7,258 bases of DNA. Origin: Thermogutta sp. GTDB lineage: Bacteria; Planctomycetota; Planctomycetia; Pirellulales; Thermoguttaceae. The notes under the pieces are model-generated. The model did not search any database and was not told the DNA's origin. It saw only the letters and a list, made by a program, of their open reading frames with translations. Each line of letters starts with the position of its first letter. Positions within the stretch are counted from its first letter, which is position 1. The stretch lies in the NCBI RefSeq assembly GCF_014359955.1, contig NZ_JACIYL010000161.1:1-7258 (forward strand). Direction: 5' to 3'. Positions 1 to 7,050 of this stretch are shown here, piece after piece. The position numbers were made by a program, and so were the translations under genes.

Positions 1-985
1 GGGCTTGGCCGGTCTCCCACAGATGACTGAGATGCGGTGTGCTCATCGCCGCGAAGAGCCCTGCCAAAGAGACGAACAGCATCGGCACAAGCCGAGATGC
101 GTGGTAGTCACCCAACAGGGCAAGGGGGTCACCGTGATCGGGCGGCAACCAGTGGAGGACCATGTACCGATCCACGACGGCAAACAGGTTGCTGATAGCC
201 CCGGCTGCCCACATCCACAGAGAGTACTGGAGAATCCGGGGCCAAAACGACTCCTGGAGCGAGACGGGCTTGGCCTCGCCAGCAGCGAGACGCCAGGGCC
301 TGAAACCAAAAAGAGCGACGACAGCAGTGATGGCGCAGGCCAGCGCGTAGGCGATGATGACAGTTCGCGCATCATTCCGCCAGAGGACGAGCAGTCCCAG
401 CCCCAGCACGGCGAACAGAATGCTGTTGAGAAGCTGGATGAGACTGATCCAGCGGTTGAGCCGCAACGCCATGGCCAGTTCGTAGAGGTAGTTGAAAGCG
501 GCCACGGTCACGAGGGCCAAGGCGAGATAGTAAACAAGAGGGCGATAGGACCTGTCTCCGAAGACGAGCTCCGCCAGCGGGCTGGCCCAAATCGCCACCG
601 CCGCTGCTCCGCAGAGCGCGAGCAGTCCGCTGACGACGGCGGTCCTCTTCAAAAACAGGCCGAGCATACCCCGTTGCCTGTAATACTCCACATAGCGACC
701 CAGGCAACCCGGCAGGGCAAGGATCATCAGAGGAGTGGCCGTCATCAGAAATCCGAACGCCATGTCCCACAGACCCAACTGGGACGCATCCAACCAGCGG
801 CAGAAGAGCGTAGCGCGAACAAAGCCCACCAGTCGCTGGACTACGGAGGCGGCCAGCAAAAGCGCCATGCCCGTCATGAGAGACGACATCGAGGCTTTAG
901 GATAGACCGGCGATGTCGTAACGGGCCGGTCCTCCACGGAACATGAGGTTTCCCGTTGAAGGGTGCACACGTTGTTGAGTGTCAT
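1..985 (-). CDS. Wzx-like polysaccharide flippase (MATE/PST superfamily), C-terminus cut by window edge
   Basis: An open frame runs on the minus strand from ATG at 985 to the left edge without a stop (328 codons visible; the family is usually 400-500 residues). The translation is a hydrophobic multi-pass membrane protein with likely helices near residues 38-58, 72-95, 117-140, 148-168, 180-203, 208-228, 250-272 and 298-316. Family-like motifs are the first-helix stretch VVQRLVGFVRATLF (48-61), GLWDMAFGF (71-79) and the charged VVDRYMVLHWLP (270-281), which resembles the conserved D-R segment of Wzx/RfbX-type exporters. The expected role is translocating undecaprenyl-linked repeat units across the inner membrane. 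The start ATG overlaps the stop of the deacetylase gene (TTATGA), implying coupling. Residues 1-35 are not membrane-like, and ATG codons at 889 and 877 are alternative starts without a better ribosome site. A lipid II flippase-like (MurJ) or other MATE member is less likely given the neighbours. Confidence 0.85.
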   Translation of the reverse strand, partial: MTLNNVCTLQRETSCSVEDRPVTTSPVYPKASMSSLMTGMALLLAASVVQRLVGFVRATLFCRWLDASQLGLWDMAFGFLMTATPLMILALPGCLGRYVEYYRQRGMLGLFLKRTAVVSGLLALCGAAAVAIWASPLAELVFGDRSYRPLVYYLALALVTVAAFNYLYELAMALRLNRWISLIQLLNSILFAVLGLGLLVLWRNDARTVIIAYALACAITAVVALFGFRPWRLAAGEAKPVSLQESFWPRILQYSLWMWAAGAISNLFAVVDRYMVLHWLPPDHGDPLALLGDYHASRLVPMLFVSLAGLFAAMSTPHLSHLWETGQA

Positions 986-2082
986 AAGCGGCTGTCCGAG
1001 ATCCCGTCGATGTGCGTAAAAGGGGTTCCTGCTTCTTCGCCATTTATTCTGGACCAGGAGCACGAAATTCGGTGATCTTGGCAAAGCGGGAGGATGGGCA
1101 GGGAGGATGACGAAAGCGATTCCCTCGGCCCGGGGATCACTTCGCGGGGACGAGGTCCGACCACCGCGTCCGGATCCCATTCAGCGTCAATGGGCATATA
1201 TTGCGTGAGTGTTCGGCGCAACAGCCGAGGGTCAACGGTAAGCCGATTGCGAAGTCGCCACAGGCAATTATCACCCGCAAATCGGAGGATATGAAAGGGG
1301 TGACGGAAAGGAAGGTTGTAGCCCCCGTATGCCGAACACACGATCTTGTAGCCGGCTCGGCGGGCAGCAAGAATCACCGCGGGAGTGACGTGTTCCGGAC
1401 GCCCGAACGGCACTGACACCGCTCTTACCGGTTGCCCGATCAAATCTTCCAGCCATTTCTTGCTGGAGTCCAATTGACGGGAGAGTTCACCAGGGGAGAG
1501 TCGATGAAATTCCGCGTGGGTCCAGCCGTGGGAGCCGATGTCGGCTCCAGCCTCGGCCAGTGCTCGGATCTCCGCAGGCGTGTTCGGCCGAAAGCGATAG
1601 CCCTGGGCAAGATCGTGTTCAAAAGGCTTTCCCGTACGGATGTTCTCGACCGTCACAAAATACGTGAAGGGGATGCCGGCTTCGAGAAGATCCGCGAGGG
1701 CGCGGAGATTGTCGGCATAACCATCGTCGAACGTGATCGCAGCCGCCGGACGACTGGCCCATCTTCCGTAAAGAAGACTCTCCTGAACCTGGGCCAGCGA
1801 AAGAACAGTGCAATGCCGTTGGAGCCACGCGACATGGCGACGAAACGCTCCAAGCGCGGTGCACCATGACGCAGGGCAGTCCCGAGACACATGGTGGTAC
1901 ATCAGGACGGAAAGAGGAGCCCGGCCTTTTTCCGCCAGTCGCCGGCGCAACCATTTGCGGAACGCGATGGTGGAAAGATAGTACACCGGCAACAGTCCCT
2001 GTTTTAAGGCTTTCATGAACTGGCCGGCCACACCTGCTTGGGGCATGGATTCTCTCCCGTTCGTCTTGAGCATGTCGATCAT
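982..2082 (-). CDS. Polysaccharide deacetylase family protein (NodB homology domain)
   Basis: This is a metal-dependent carbohydrate esterase 4-type protein expected to remove N- or O-acetyl groups from a surface polysaccharide. Numbering here starts at the TTG at 2085, one codon before the chosen ATG. The NodB domain spans about residues 57-275: LMYHHV (61-66), motif 1 TFDDGY (118-123, with D120 as putative base and D121 as metal ligand), motif 2 SHGWTH (185-190, metal ligands H186 and H190) and motif 3 in the form SVPFG (224-228). All core residues are present, so activity is plausible. No clear signal peptide is seen; residues 30-43 are mildly hydrophobic. A poorly conserved-looking, Ser/Pro-rich tail of about 70 residues follows the domain (298-367). 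The ATG at 2082 shares a base with the upstream stop (TGATG). Alternatives are TTG at 2085 and ATG at 2046, the latter preceded by GGGAG with 7-base spacing and perhaps the true start. The stop overlaps the flippase start. Confidence 0.88.
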   Translation of the reverse strand: MIDMLKTNGRESMPQAGVAGQFMKALKQGLLPVYYLSTIAFRKWLRRRLAEKGRAPLSVLMYHHVSRDCPASWCTALGAFRRHVAWLQRHCTVLSLAQVQESLLYGRWASRPAAAITFDDGYADNLRALADLLEAGIPFTYFVTVENIRTGKPFEHDLAQGYRFRPNTPAEIRALAEAGADIGSHGWTHAEFHRLSPGELSRQLDSSKKWLEDLIGQPVRAVSVPFGRPEHVTPAVILAARRAGYKIVCSAYGGYNLPFRHPFHILRFAGDNCLWRLRNRLTVDPRLLRRTLTQYMPIDAEWDPDAVVGPRPREVIPGPRESLSSSSLPILPLCQDHRISCSWSRINGEEAGTPFTHIDGISDSRL

Positions 2083-3344
2083 CAACTCTCCACGGCGGCA
2101 GGTAGGTCTTCCGCTGTTGCGGTTCCTGCGAAAGCGCTACGCGCGACTTTCATGCCTCGCAGGAATTCCCGGGAGCGGCGGCCCCAGTTCCAGAGAGTAA
2201 ATCGCCAGCGGGCGTTCACCTGCGGGGGCGCCGCGCGGATACGAACGAGGGGCGTCGGTTTGGCGCCGAAATGCCTCTTGTAGGGCTCGTCCCCGCGAAG
2301 GAAATCGAACGTCTCAAACCCGCGGTGAATCGCCTTGCGAATGAGCGAAAGGCTCATGATGTGGCCCGGGGAAAGGGTGAGAAAATCGGGGTTGACCCCG
2401 GATTGGTAGGCCATCAGCGTTCTGCCGGATATAAGGAGATATTCCGCGGCGACAGGCTGACCCTGCCATTCCAACCAGGCCAGAGCGGCCCGCCCGGCCG
2501 GCAGATACTCTGCGAGAATGCGCCTGTGAAAAATCTCAAATGGCGCTGACGCGAAGCGGCCTTGATCGCCCAGTTGGTTTCTCCGCGCCTGATGGAGTTG
2601 CACCAGAATATTCCACGCCGACTGCCAGTTATCATCACAGGGTGTCCCGATCACTTCCTGGTTACCGACCACATGGAGAACAAGATCAGGATGGTCGAGG
2701 TACGCCCGCGACAGCCGGCGATAACGCCGCCGTACTGAGCGGGGCTGAAGGCTGGCGAGATATTCTTCCCATGTGCGGGGAAGAGGGATCTGCCAGGCGC
2801 TTTCTGTGGGACGAATGTCGAGGGCCCATTTCAAGGCTTCGGCCTGAGTGCGCACAGCGTGGAGGGCTGGATCGTCGGCCTTCATTCCATCCCAGTCAAT
2901 GCGATGGAAACCCACCCGCTGAGTGCCAGATCGGTCAACCGACACATCCTGGAAGTGACTCTTTCCCGTCGCCATCGCGTGGAGAGCGATGAGGGTAACT
3001 CGGCCGACAGACTCCTGATAGCACGCCGGAGCGATCGGCCCGAGGTAGTCGCTGCACACCTCTCCCGATCCCAGCCAGCGAAGAACCCAACCCCAAAGAG
3101 GATGCCACTGGCAATAGAGGGGGACAATCCCGGCGAGCTCCCCGCCATGTCTGACCTCCAGAACGCGAAGCCGGGGGCGTTTCCGGGATCGCGACGCGGA
3201 GCCATAAACCTCCCACCACGTCCGTTGCCACTCATATCGACGGAACGGTTGATCTTCGGCCCATCGATTCCACTGGCCTTTGAGCTGTTCCAGCTCGCGG
3301 AAGTCTTCGTGAATACGGACGGACCACTCGTGCTGATCGACCAT
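2082..3344 (-). CDS. CelD/BcsL-like GNAT-family acyltransferase (Acetyltransf_6 type)
   Basis: This 420-residue protein is of the GNAT type found in cellulose and exopolysaccharide clusters. Its first half (VRIHEDFRELEQLKGQWN at 9-26, then GGELAGIVPLY at 67-77) matches the N-terminal layout of CelD-like proteins. The second half holds the acyltransferase fold: RSVRRRYRR (202-210), LAWLEWQGQPVAAEYLL (288-304) and the hallmark FDFLRGDEPYKRHFG (346-360). A role in acylating the polysaccharide or its precursor is inferred from family and context; the true substrate is not known. It opens the leftward operon and its stop overlaps the deacetylase start. The frame stays open back to a TTG at 3497, but the 51 extra codons do not look coding (Cys/Phe/Ser-rich, and a promoter candidate falls inside them). 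The ATG at 3344, just before the family-like N-terminus, is therefore preferred, although its ribosome site is weak. Confidence 0.85.
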   Translation of the reverse strand: MVDQHEWSVRIHEDFRELEQLKGQWNRWAEDQPFRRYEWQRTWWEVYGSASRSRKRPRLRVLEVRHGGELAGIVPLYCQWHPLWGWVLRWLGSGEVCSDYLGPIAPACYQESVGRVTLIALHAMATGKSHFQDVSVDRSGTQRVGFHRIDWDGMKADDPALHAVRTQAEALKWALDIRPTESAWQIPLPRTWEEYLASLQPRSVRRRYRRLSRAYLDHPDLVLHVVGNQEVIGTPCDDNWQSAWNILVQLHQARRNQLGDQGRFASAPFEIFHRRILAEYLPAGRAALAWLEWQGQPVAAEYLLISGRTLMAYQSGVNPDFLTLSPGHIMSLSLIRKAIHRGFETFDFLRGDEPYKRHFGAKPTPLVRIRAAPPQVNARWRFTLWNWGRRSREFLRGMKVARSAFAGTATAEDLPAAVES

Positions 3345-3420
3345 GTTTATGAACTTACGATCTTTTCCAACGGCAGACGCAACCACCGGAAGCAGCAATT
3401 CGCCGGATGACCGCTGAAAA

Positions 3421-3449
3421 AATGTGGGACATTCAGACAGAAAGGTCAA
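3421..3449 (-). promoter_or_regulatory. Candidate sigma70-type promoter for the leftward operon
   Basis: Read on the minus strand, TTGACC (3449-3444) is followed after 17 bases by CACATT (3426-3421). The -35 box fits well and the -10 box poorly (3 of 6). It would start transcription about 70 bases upstream of the ATG at 3344. It is supported mainly by its position in the divergent gap. Confidence 0.25.
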
Positions 3450-3527
3450 AGCCGACCGGCAACATACCCACTTCGGCACCGCCCGTCTTGTTGGCAAATT
3501 CGCTACAGAAGTTCTTTTCCGATGCCA

Positions 3528-3557
3528 GAGACACGGTCTCCCAGCACGACCTATACT
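3528..3557 (+). promoter_or_regulatory. Candidate sigma70-type promoter for the rightward operon
   Basis: GAGACA (3528-3533, 4 of 6 to the -35 consensus) lies 18 bases before TATACT (3552-3557, 5 of 6 to the -10 consensus). The predicted start near 3564 lies downstream of the ATG at 3522. If real, it rules that ATG out and supports translation from 3660 or 3693. Confidence 0.35.
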
Positions 3558-3678
3558 CCTCTGGGGGCGTCGTTGGATGACAATCCGCCCGTTCTTTTGA
3601 AAAGCGTTTTCACCAGAGGGTCATCGTTTCTGTGGTGTTTTGGGAAACAGCGGAGCGCGATGGTTCGTGACAAGTTTC

Positions 3679-3683
3679 GGAGA
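3679..3683 (+). promoter_or_regulatory. Ribosome binding site deciding the copolymerase start
   Basis: GGAGA lies 9 bases before the ATG at 3693. This is better spaced than GGAG before the ATG at 3660 (4 bases) and better than anything before the ATG at 3522, so 3693 is preferred. Confidence 0.5.
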
Positions 3684-3692
3684 ACCGTCCCA

Positions 3693-5363
3693 ATGACTGA
3701 TCGCTTGCCGAAGGTTGTCAAGGGCACGCCGGGTCCGGCGTCTGAGAACGATCTTACGTCTTCAGGATGGGACGAATTGTCTGCGTCCGAATCCCAGCCC
3801 GGCGTCTTGCTTTCAGAGTGCACAACCTCACACGTTTGGTGGAAATACCCCGTGTACATCTCTCTGGGATGTGCCCTGTGTGTGGTGGTGCTGGCTGTTC
3901 TCGTGGCCGTTTTGAAGCCCGCAGTTTGGGAAGCCCATCAGTCCGTCGTCATTCGGCCGGAAGCCTTTGCCGGTGGTCTCCAGGATGCCCTCGCCGATCA
4001 AAAGCGACGGGACCTTCAGAATACTCTTGTGACCATTATTCAAAGCCGGACCGTCCTGGAAGAGGTCTTGAAAGAAGTGGGGCCACAGCGGAGGAAGGGC
4101 TCTTCTTTCCCGACGCTGACGGATATCGACGCCCTGCGAGAAGCCGTGAAAATCGTCCCCGTGGCGGGAGATGAATGGGGGGCCAGCGACGTGGTCTCCG
4201 TCCGGGTTCGCGATAGGAGCCGGGCTCGCGCAGTCCGACTGACGGAGGCCCTGGTCCGCCACGCCGACCACGCCCTCCAGGAGTTGCAGGCGCGAAGAAC
4301 GGCAGAGATGGCGGAGGAGCTGACCCGGGCCCAGCGGGCGACAGAAACCGCTCTGGAGGCTGATCAACAGCGACTCCAAAAGATGGAAGCCAACTTGGGT
4401 GCGGACGGGATCACCCTCCGGCTGTTGGAGGAGAAGCCGGATACAAGCGGCCTGCGATCGTCGCTCGAAGAACTCGACGGTCAGATCCAGGCGCTGGAGA
4501 GCCGTCAGCTCTCCTATGACAAAATGCTGGAAGTGTTGACGCAGGTCCGAGAGACTCCCTCGCAACTCCAGGCGGTCCCCGCCGCTCTTCTGGAGGCCCA
4601 TCCGACTCTCCGGCGACTTCAGGAGGCCCTAACCGAGGCTGAGGTGCGTCTCATTTCTCTGGAAGGGCAATACGCCGAGGAACATCCGGCGGTCATTGCG
4701 GCCCGGCTCTCCCTGGACGAACTGCGTCGGCGAATCGCCGAGGAGGTGCCCACCGCCATCGAAGCCGTTCGCCATGAGCGGGCGATGATCCGCTCCCAGT
4801 TGGAGTACCTGCGCAATCAGCGGCGGGAGGAATCGGCCCGAGTCGAAAAGCTCATGGCACTGTTGCCGGAGTACCGGACAATTGCCGCGCGAGTTCGATC
4901 GGAGAGCCAGGCTCTGGAGAGCATCCGTCAGCAGCTTAATCAAGCCCGAGCCGCCCAGGCTGCCGTGGCAAGTTCGCGATTCGTGGTGCCGGTGGAACCC
5001 GTGCAGACAGGGGCACACCCTGTGGGACCCGGTCGCCTGACTATCATCGCCGGAGGCGCGGCCTGTGGACTGATGGTGGGATTGGCCGTCTTTTTGTGGC
5101 TCGTTCCGACGGCTCAGAGCACTCCCCGGACGAATCGCGTGGAGGCCCCGACTCCCGAGTCTGCTCTCGTGCCACAAGAGCAGGCGGCGAGGGAATCTCC
5201 CCGGCACCCCAGTGCGACGGCGGAGGAGCCGCAGGTTGACCGGCCATCCGCTTTCCCGGACTTGCCAGTGGTGGTTTGTGGCGAACCCTCGCTCCTGCAT
5301 CGGGCGTTGATTCAGACCACCCAACTTCCCGTGGCGACAGGAGAGGCCGTCTGTGACCACTGA
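3693..5363 (+). CDS. GumC/Wzz-like polysaccharide copolymerase (chain-length determinant), no kinase domain
   Basis: From ATG 3693 the protein has 556 residues. An N-terminal cytoplasmic stretch is followed by a first membrane helix (54-74, VYISLGCALCVVVLAVLVAVL), then a Wzz-type periplasmic domain (about 76-188). Long coiled-coil segments follow (about 193-243 and 253-425), including a GumC-like EEHPAVIAARLSLDELR (329-345). A proline-rich PVEPVQTGAHPVGP run (433-446) leads straight into a Gly-rich second membrane helix (448-471), as in PCP-2 proteins. Such proteins set chain length of Wzy polymers in the inner membrane and bridge to the exporter. The cytoplasmic tail (472-556) is Pro/Glu-rich and has no Walker A motif, so there is no fused tyrosine autokinase. 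Upstream in-frame starts at 3522 (613 residues) and 3660 exist, but the extra sequence does not look coding. Its end overlaps the next gene by 11 bases, suggesting coupled expression. Confidence 0.87.
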   Translation: MTDRLPKVVKGTPGPASENDLTSSGWDELSASESQPGVLLSECTTSHVWWKYPVYISLGCALCVVVLAVLVAVLKPAVWEAHQSVVIRPEAFAGGLQDALADQKRRDLQNTLVTIIQSRTVLEEVLKEVGPQRRKGSSFPTLTDIDALREAVKIVPVAGDEWGASDVVSVRVRDRSRARAVRLTEALVRHADHALQELQARRTAEMAEELTRAQRATETALEADQQRLQKMEANLGADGITLRLLEEKPDTSGLRSSLEELDGQIQALESRQLSYDKMLEVLTQVRETPSQLQAVPAALLEAHPTLRRLQEALTEAEVRLISLEGQYAEEHPAVIAARLSLDELRRRIAEEVPTAIEAVRHERAMIRSQLEYLRNQRREESARVEKLMALLPEYRTIAARVRSESQALESIRQQLNQARAAQAAVASSRFVVPVEPVQTGAHPVGPGRLTIIAGGAACGLMVGLAVFLWLVPTAQSTPRTNRVEAPTPESALVPQEQAARESPRHPSATAEEPQVDRPSAFPDLPVVVCGEPSLLHRALIQTTQLPVATGEAVCDH

Positions 5364-6741
5364 GCTGGGTACACTGACGTTGGTCGGAATGGGCACGCTC
5401 GCCGCCAGCTCCTGGCTGGCCGTCCTGTGGCGAAAAACAGGTCTTTATGGCCTGACTCTGCTCACGGTGGTCACGTCCATCTGCCTGGGGTATTTCTTCT
5501 GGCATGTGGAAAAGCCGTTCCCTCTCAGCCTGGACCGGGTTCTCTGGGGCCTGCTCGTTGTGGCCCTGGGGGCGGATTTCCTCCGCCGACGACCCGATTT
5601 GTCGTGCCTCGTTCGGGCTGATTTTTTCGCAGGGCTCCTTTTGATTTACTTGTTTGTCTCAGCCACGGGCGGATTTTTGCTGACAGGGGTGACGAGCGGA
5701 TTTTCCCGCTGGCTTTTCTTCTATGCTTTTCCCGCCACCTTGTACGTGGCGGCAAGGCGATTCGGCGACAATCCCTCCGGTCAACGTGCGACACTCGTCG
5801 TCTTCAGTGCCCTCGCCGTTTATCTGTCGCTCACCGGTTTGGCGGAAGTTCTCGGCTGGAATGCCCTCGTGTTTCCCCGTTATATTGCGGACACATCCAT
5901 TACGGACGAGTTCTTCGGACGTGCGCGGGGGCCGTTGCTCAATCCAGTGGGGAACGGCTTCCTCATCCTCATTGGGTGGGCGGCCTGGACGGTGTTCACG
6001 GTGCAGGCACCGCCTCCCCGGCGGGCGCTCTTTCTTCTGGGGCATGGGCTCTTCGCCGTGGCTGTCGCTTGTACCCTCACGCGCAGTGTATGGCTTTCTG
6101 CCGCCGCATGTGTGATGGTGGTCGGCGCGTGGGTGACGCCCTCACGCTTCCGTGCCGCCTGGGTGACGACCGCCCTGCTCATGTTGCTGGGAGCGGGATT
6201 GGTGGCGGGCGTCTATTTTCGCGAGATGAAACGCGATCGTCATCTTTCCGCCGATGAAGCAGCCCGTTCTGTCCAGCTTCGGCCACTCCTCGCGGCGGCC
6301 GCCTGGCGCATGTTTCAGGAGCGACCGATGTTCGGCTTTGGACTGGCTCAGTACGATCGCGCAAAACTCGCCTATCTGGAAGACCCGACTGCTCCTCTCC
6401 CTTTGCGGCAGGCCAAGCCATACACGCAGCACAATGTGTTTCTCTCCCTTCTGGTAGAGACGGGTGTCATCGGCCTGGGGTTGTTCGGATGTTTTCTTGC
6501 CGCCTCGGTGGGAGTGTTCCGACGAAACTGGGGAAATCCTGCTCGGCCGATGAGCCTTCTGGCACTGGTCGCCGTTGTCGCCTACGTGGTCAATGGGCTT
6601 TTCCACGACGTTTCCATTATTCTGGACATGAATGCCGTGCTCTTTCTGATGGTTGGCCTGGCGGTTCGCGAGTCGTCATGCGATGTTACCAAAACTTCCC
6701 AGAATGCCCGGCTTGGCTCCCCTGTTGCCTTCACAGAATAG
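5353..6741 (+). CDS. O-antigen ligase/polymerase-like membrane protein (Wzy/WaaL superfamily)
   Basis: This 462-residue protein has about 11-13 predicted membrane helices, among them 7-25, 30-50, 90-110, 118-134, 145-165, 199-218, 225-241, 245-262, 270-287, 363-388 and 421-437. A large extracytoplasmic loop lies at about 288-362. Superfamily hallmarks are RARGPLLNPVGNG (190-202), TRSVWLS (243-249) with its conserved Arg, ERPMFGFGLAQY (323-334) and QHNVFLSLLVETGVIGL (359-375). These fit the Wzy_C / O-antigen ligase domain. In this context it is most likely the polymerase that joins repeat units in the periplasm; a ligase role cannot be excluded from sequence. The start is GTG at 5353, inside the end of the copolymerase gene, with AGGAG at 5339-5343 (9-base spacing). 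Pairing of copolymerase and polymerase in one operon supports the functional call. Confidence 0.88.
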   Translation: MTTELGTLTLVGMGTLAASSWLAVLWRKTGLYGLTLLTVVTSICLGYFFWHVEKPFPLSLDRVLWGLLVVALGADFLRRRPDLSCLVRADFFAGLLLIYLFVSATGGFLLTGVTSGFSRWLFFYAFPATLYVAARRFGDNPSGQRATLVVFSALAVYLSLTGLAEVLGWNALVFPRYIADTSITDEFFGRARGPLLNPVGNGFLILIGWAAWTVFTVQAPPPRRALFLLGHGLFAVAVACTLTRSVWLSAAACVMVVGAWVTPSRFRAAWVTTALLMLLGAGLVAGVYFREMKRDRHLSADEAARSVQLRPLLAAAAWRMFQERPMFGFGLAQYDRAKLAYLEDPTAPLPLRQAKPYTQHNVFLSLLVETGVIGLGLFGCFLAASVGVFRRNWGNPARPMSLLALVAVVAYVVNGLFHDVSIILDMNAVLFLMVGLAVRESSCDVTKTSQNARLGSPVAFTE

Positions 6742-6769
6742 AGAGAGTCGGCTAAACTAAAAGTTCCGG

Positions 6770-6827
6770 GTGGCGGTGTCTGGCGACTCCCGGCCGGGAC
6801 CAGAGTCTGGACGGTGGTCGCCGCCAC
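6770..6827 (+). other. Nested inverted repeats, possible structured RNA downstream of the polymerase gene
   Basis: GTGGCGGTG (6770-6778) can pair with CGCCGCCAC (6819-6827), giving 9 pairs including one G-U. Inside, TCTGG (6779-6783) pairs with CCAGA (6800-6804). TCCC/GGGA (6788-6791 with 6796-6799) forms a hairpin over GGCC that stacks directly on it, with CGAC bulged. The outer and second stems are contiguous on the 5' side. There is no T-run afterwards, so it is not a standard terminator. It may be a 3'-end stability element or simply a product of GC-rich sequence. Confidence 0.4.
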
Positions 6828-6851
6828 GTTGGATGATTATCTCTACCGTAA

Positions 6852-6890
6852 CTCCCGCGGTTTATGATAAAAAACGGGAGGGGTTTTCGT
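6852..6890 (+). terminator. Terminator-like hairpin with interrupted T-run
   Basis: CTCCCG (6852-6857) pairs with CGGGAG (6875-6880) across a 17-base A/T-rich loop, followed by GGGTTTTCGTTTT. The stem is GC-rich but short and the loop is long, so this is a weak intrinsic terminator for the rightward operon. The loop also contains TATGAT (6863-6868), a good -10 match without a clear -35 box. It could instead belong to a promoter for the small gene that follows. Confidence 0.35.
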
Positions 6891-6951
6891 TTTCCGGTTC
6901 GTGCCGGCGGATTGGGTTGTCAATTGTTCAGCAATCAAAAGGGATCCTTCT

Positions 6952-7050
6952 ATGGCAAAACCGCATCGTCAGATCAAAAAGGCGAACCACGGTCGGCGGC
7001 CTGCCAACTCGAAGGCGCGTCGGGCAAAACGGTGGGTTGTCCGCACGTAA
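6952..7050 (+). CDS. Very small, highly basic protein (32 residues), function unknown
   Basis: ATG 6952 to TAA 7050 encodes 32 residues beginning MAKPHRQIKKANHGRRP and ending RRAKRWVVRT. Twelve of 32 residues are Lys or Arg, two are His and none is acidic. A purine-rich AAAAGGGA (6937-6944) ends 7 bases before the ATG and is a credible ribosome site. No membrane segment, Cys pair or signal is present. The composition is that of a nucleic-acid-binding peptide such as the smallest ribosomal proteins, but it does not match bL34, bL36, bTHX or bS22 as I know them, so the function is not assigned. It stands alone after the terminator-like hairpin and may be monocistronic. The longer frames overlapping it on both strands have non-coding-like composition. 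It could be a chance ORF, but start, ribosome site and biased composition together favour a real gene. Confidence 0.6.
   Translation: MAKPHRQIKKANHGRRPANSKARRAKRWVVRT

Larger units (their letters stand above)
3345..3692. other. Divergent intergenic region between the two polysaccharide operons
   Basis: About 350 bases separate the best starts of the leftward acetyltransferase and the rightward copolymerase. Both neighbouring frames happen to stay open across part of it (to TTG 3497 leftwards, to ATG 3522 rightwards), but the translations lack family-like sequence. It holds one promoter candidate in each direction and a short A/T-rich palindrome CTTTTGAAAAG (3594-3604) that could be a binding site. 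No RNA gene or convincing operator was seen. Confidence 0.55.

Noticed and set aside
43..770. Two minus-strand frames (43-375 and 372-770) inside the flippase region
   Set aside because: They lie in other frames of the same strand and give low-complexity, non-family-like sequence; the flippase frame runs through both without a stop.
5..946. Long open frame of 313 codons on the plus strand
   Set aside because: It is antisense to the flippase gene; its translation is rich in Gln, His, Arg and Pro with no recognisable domain, while the minus-strand frame gives a clear membrane protein.
3492..3505. TGGCA...GC resembling a sigma54 promoter
   Set aside because: The GG and GC elements are about 9 bases apart instead of the required 12.
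3828..4601. 257-codon minus-strand frame under the copolymerase gene
   Set aside because: Antisense shadow of the coiled-coil region (Leu/Gln/His-rich), with no domain.
4629..5505. Overlapping minus-strand frames of 255 and 153 codons
   Set aside because: Composition biased to Pro/Arg/Gly/His, typical of the reverse frame of GC-rich coding DNA; the plus strand is well explained.
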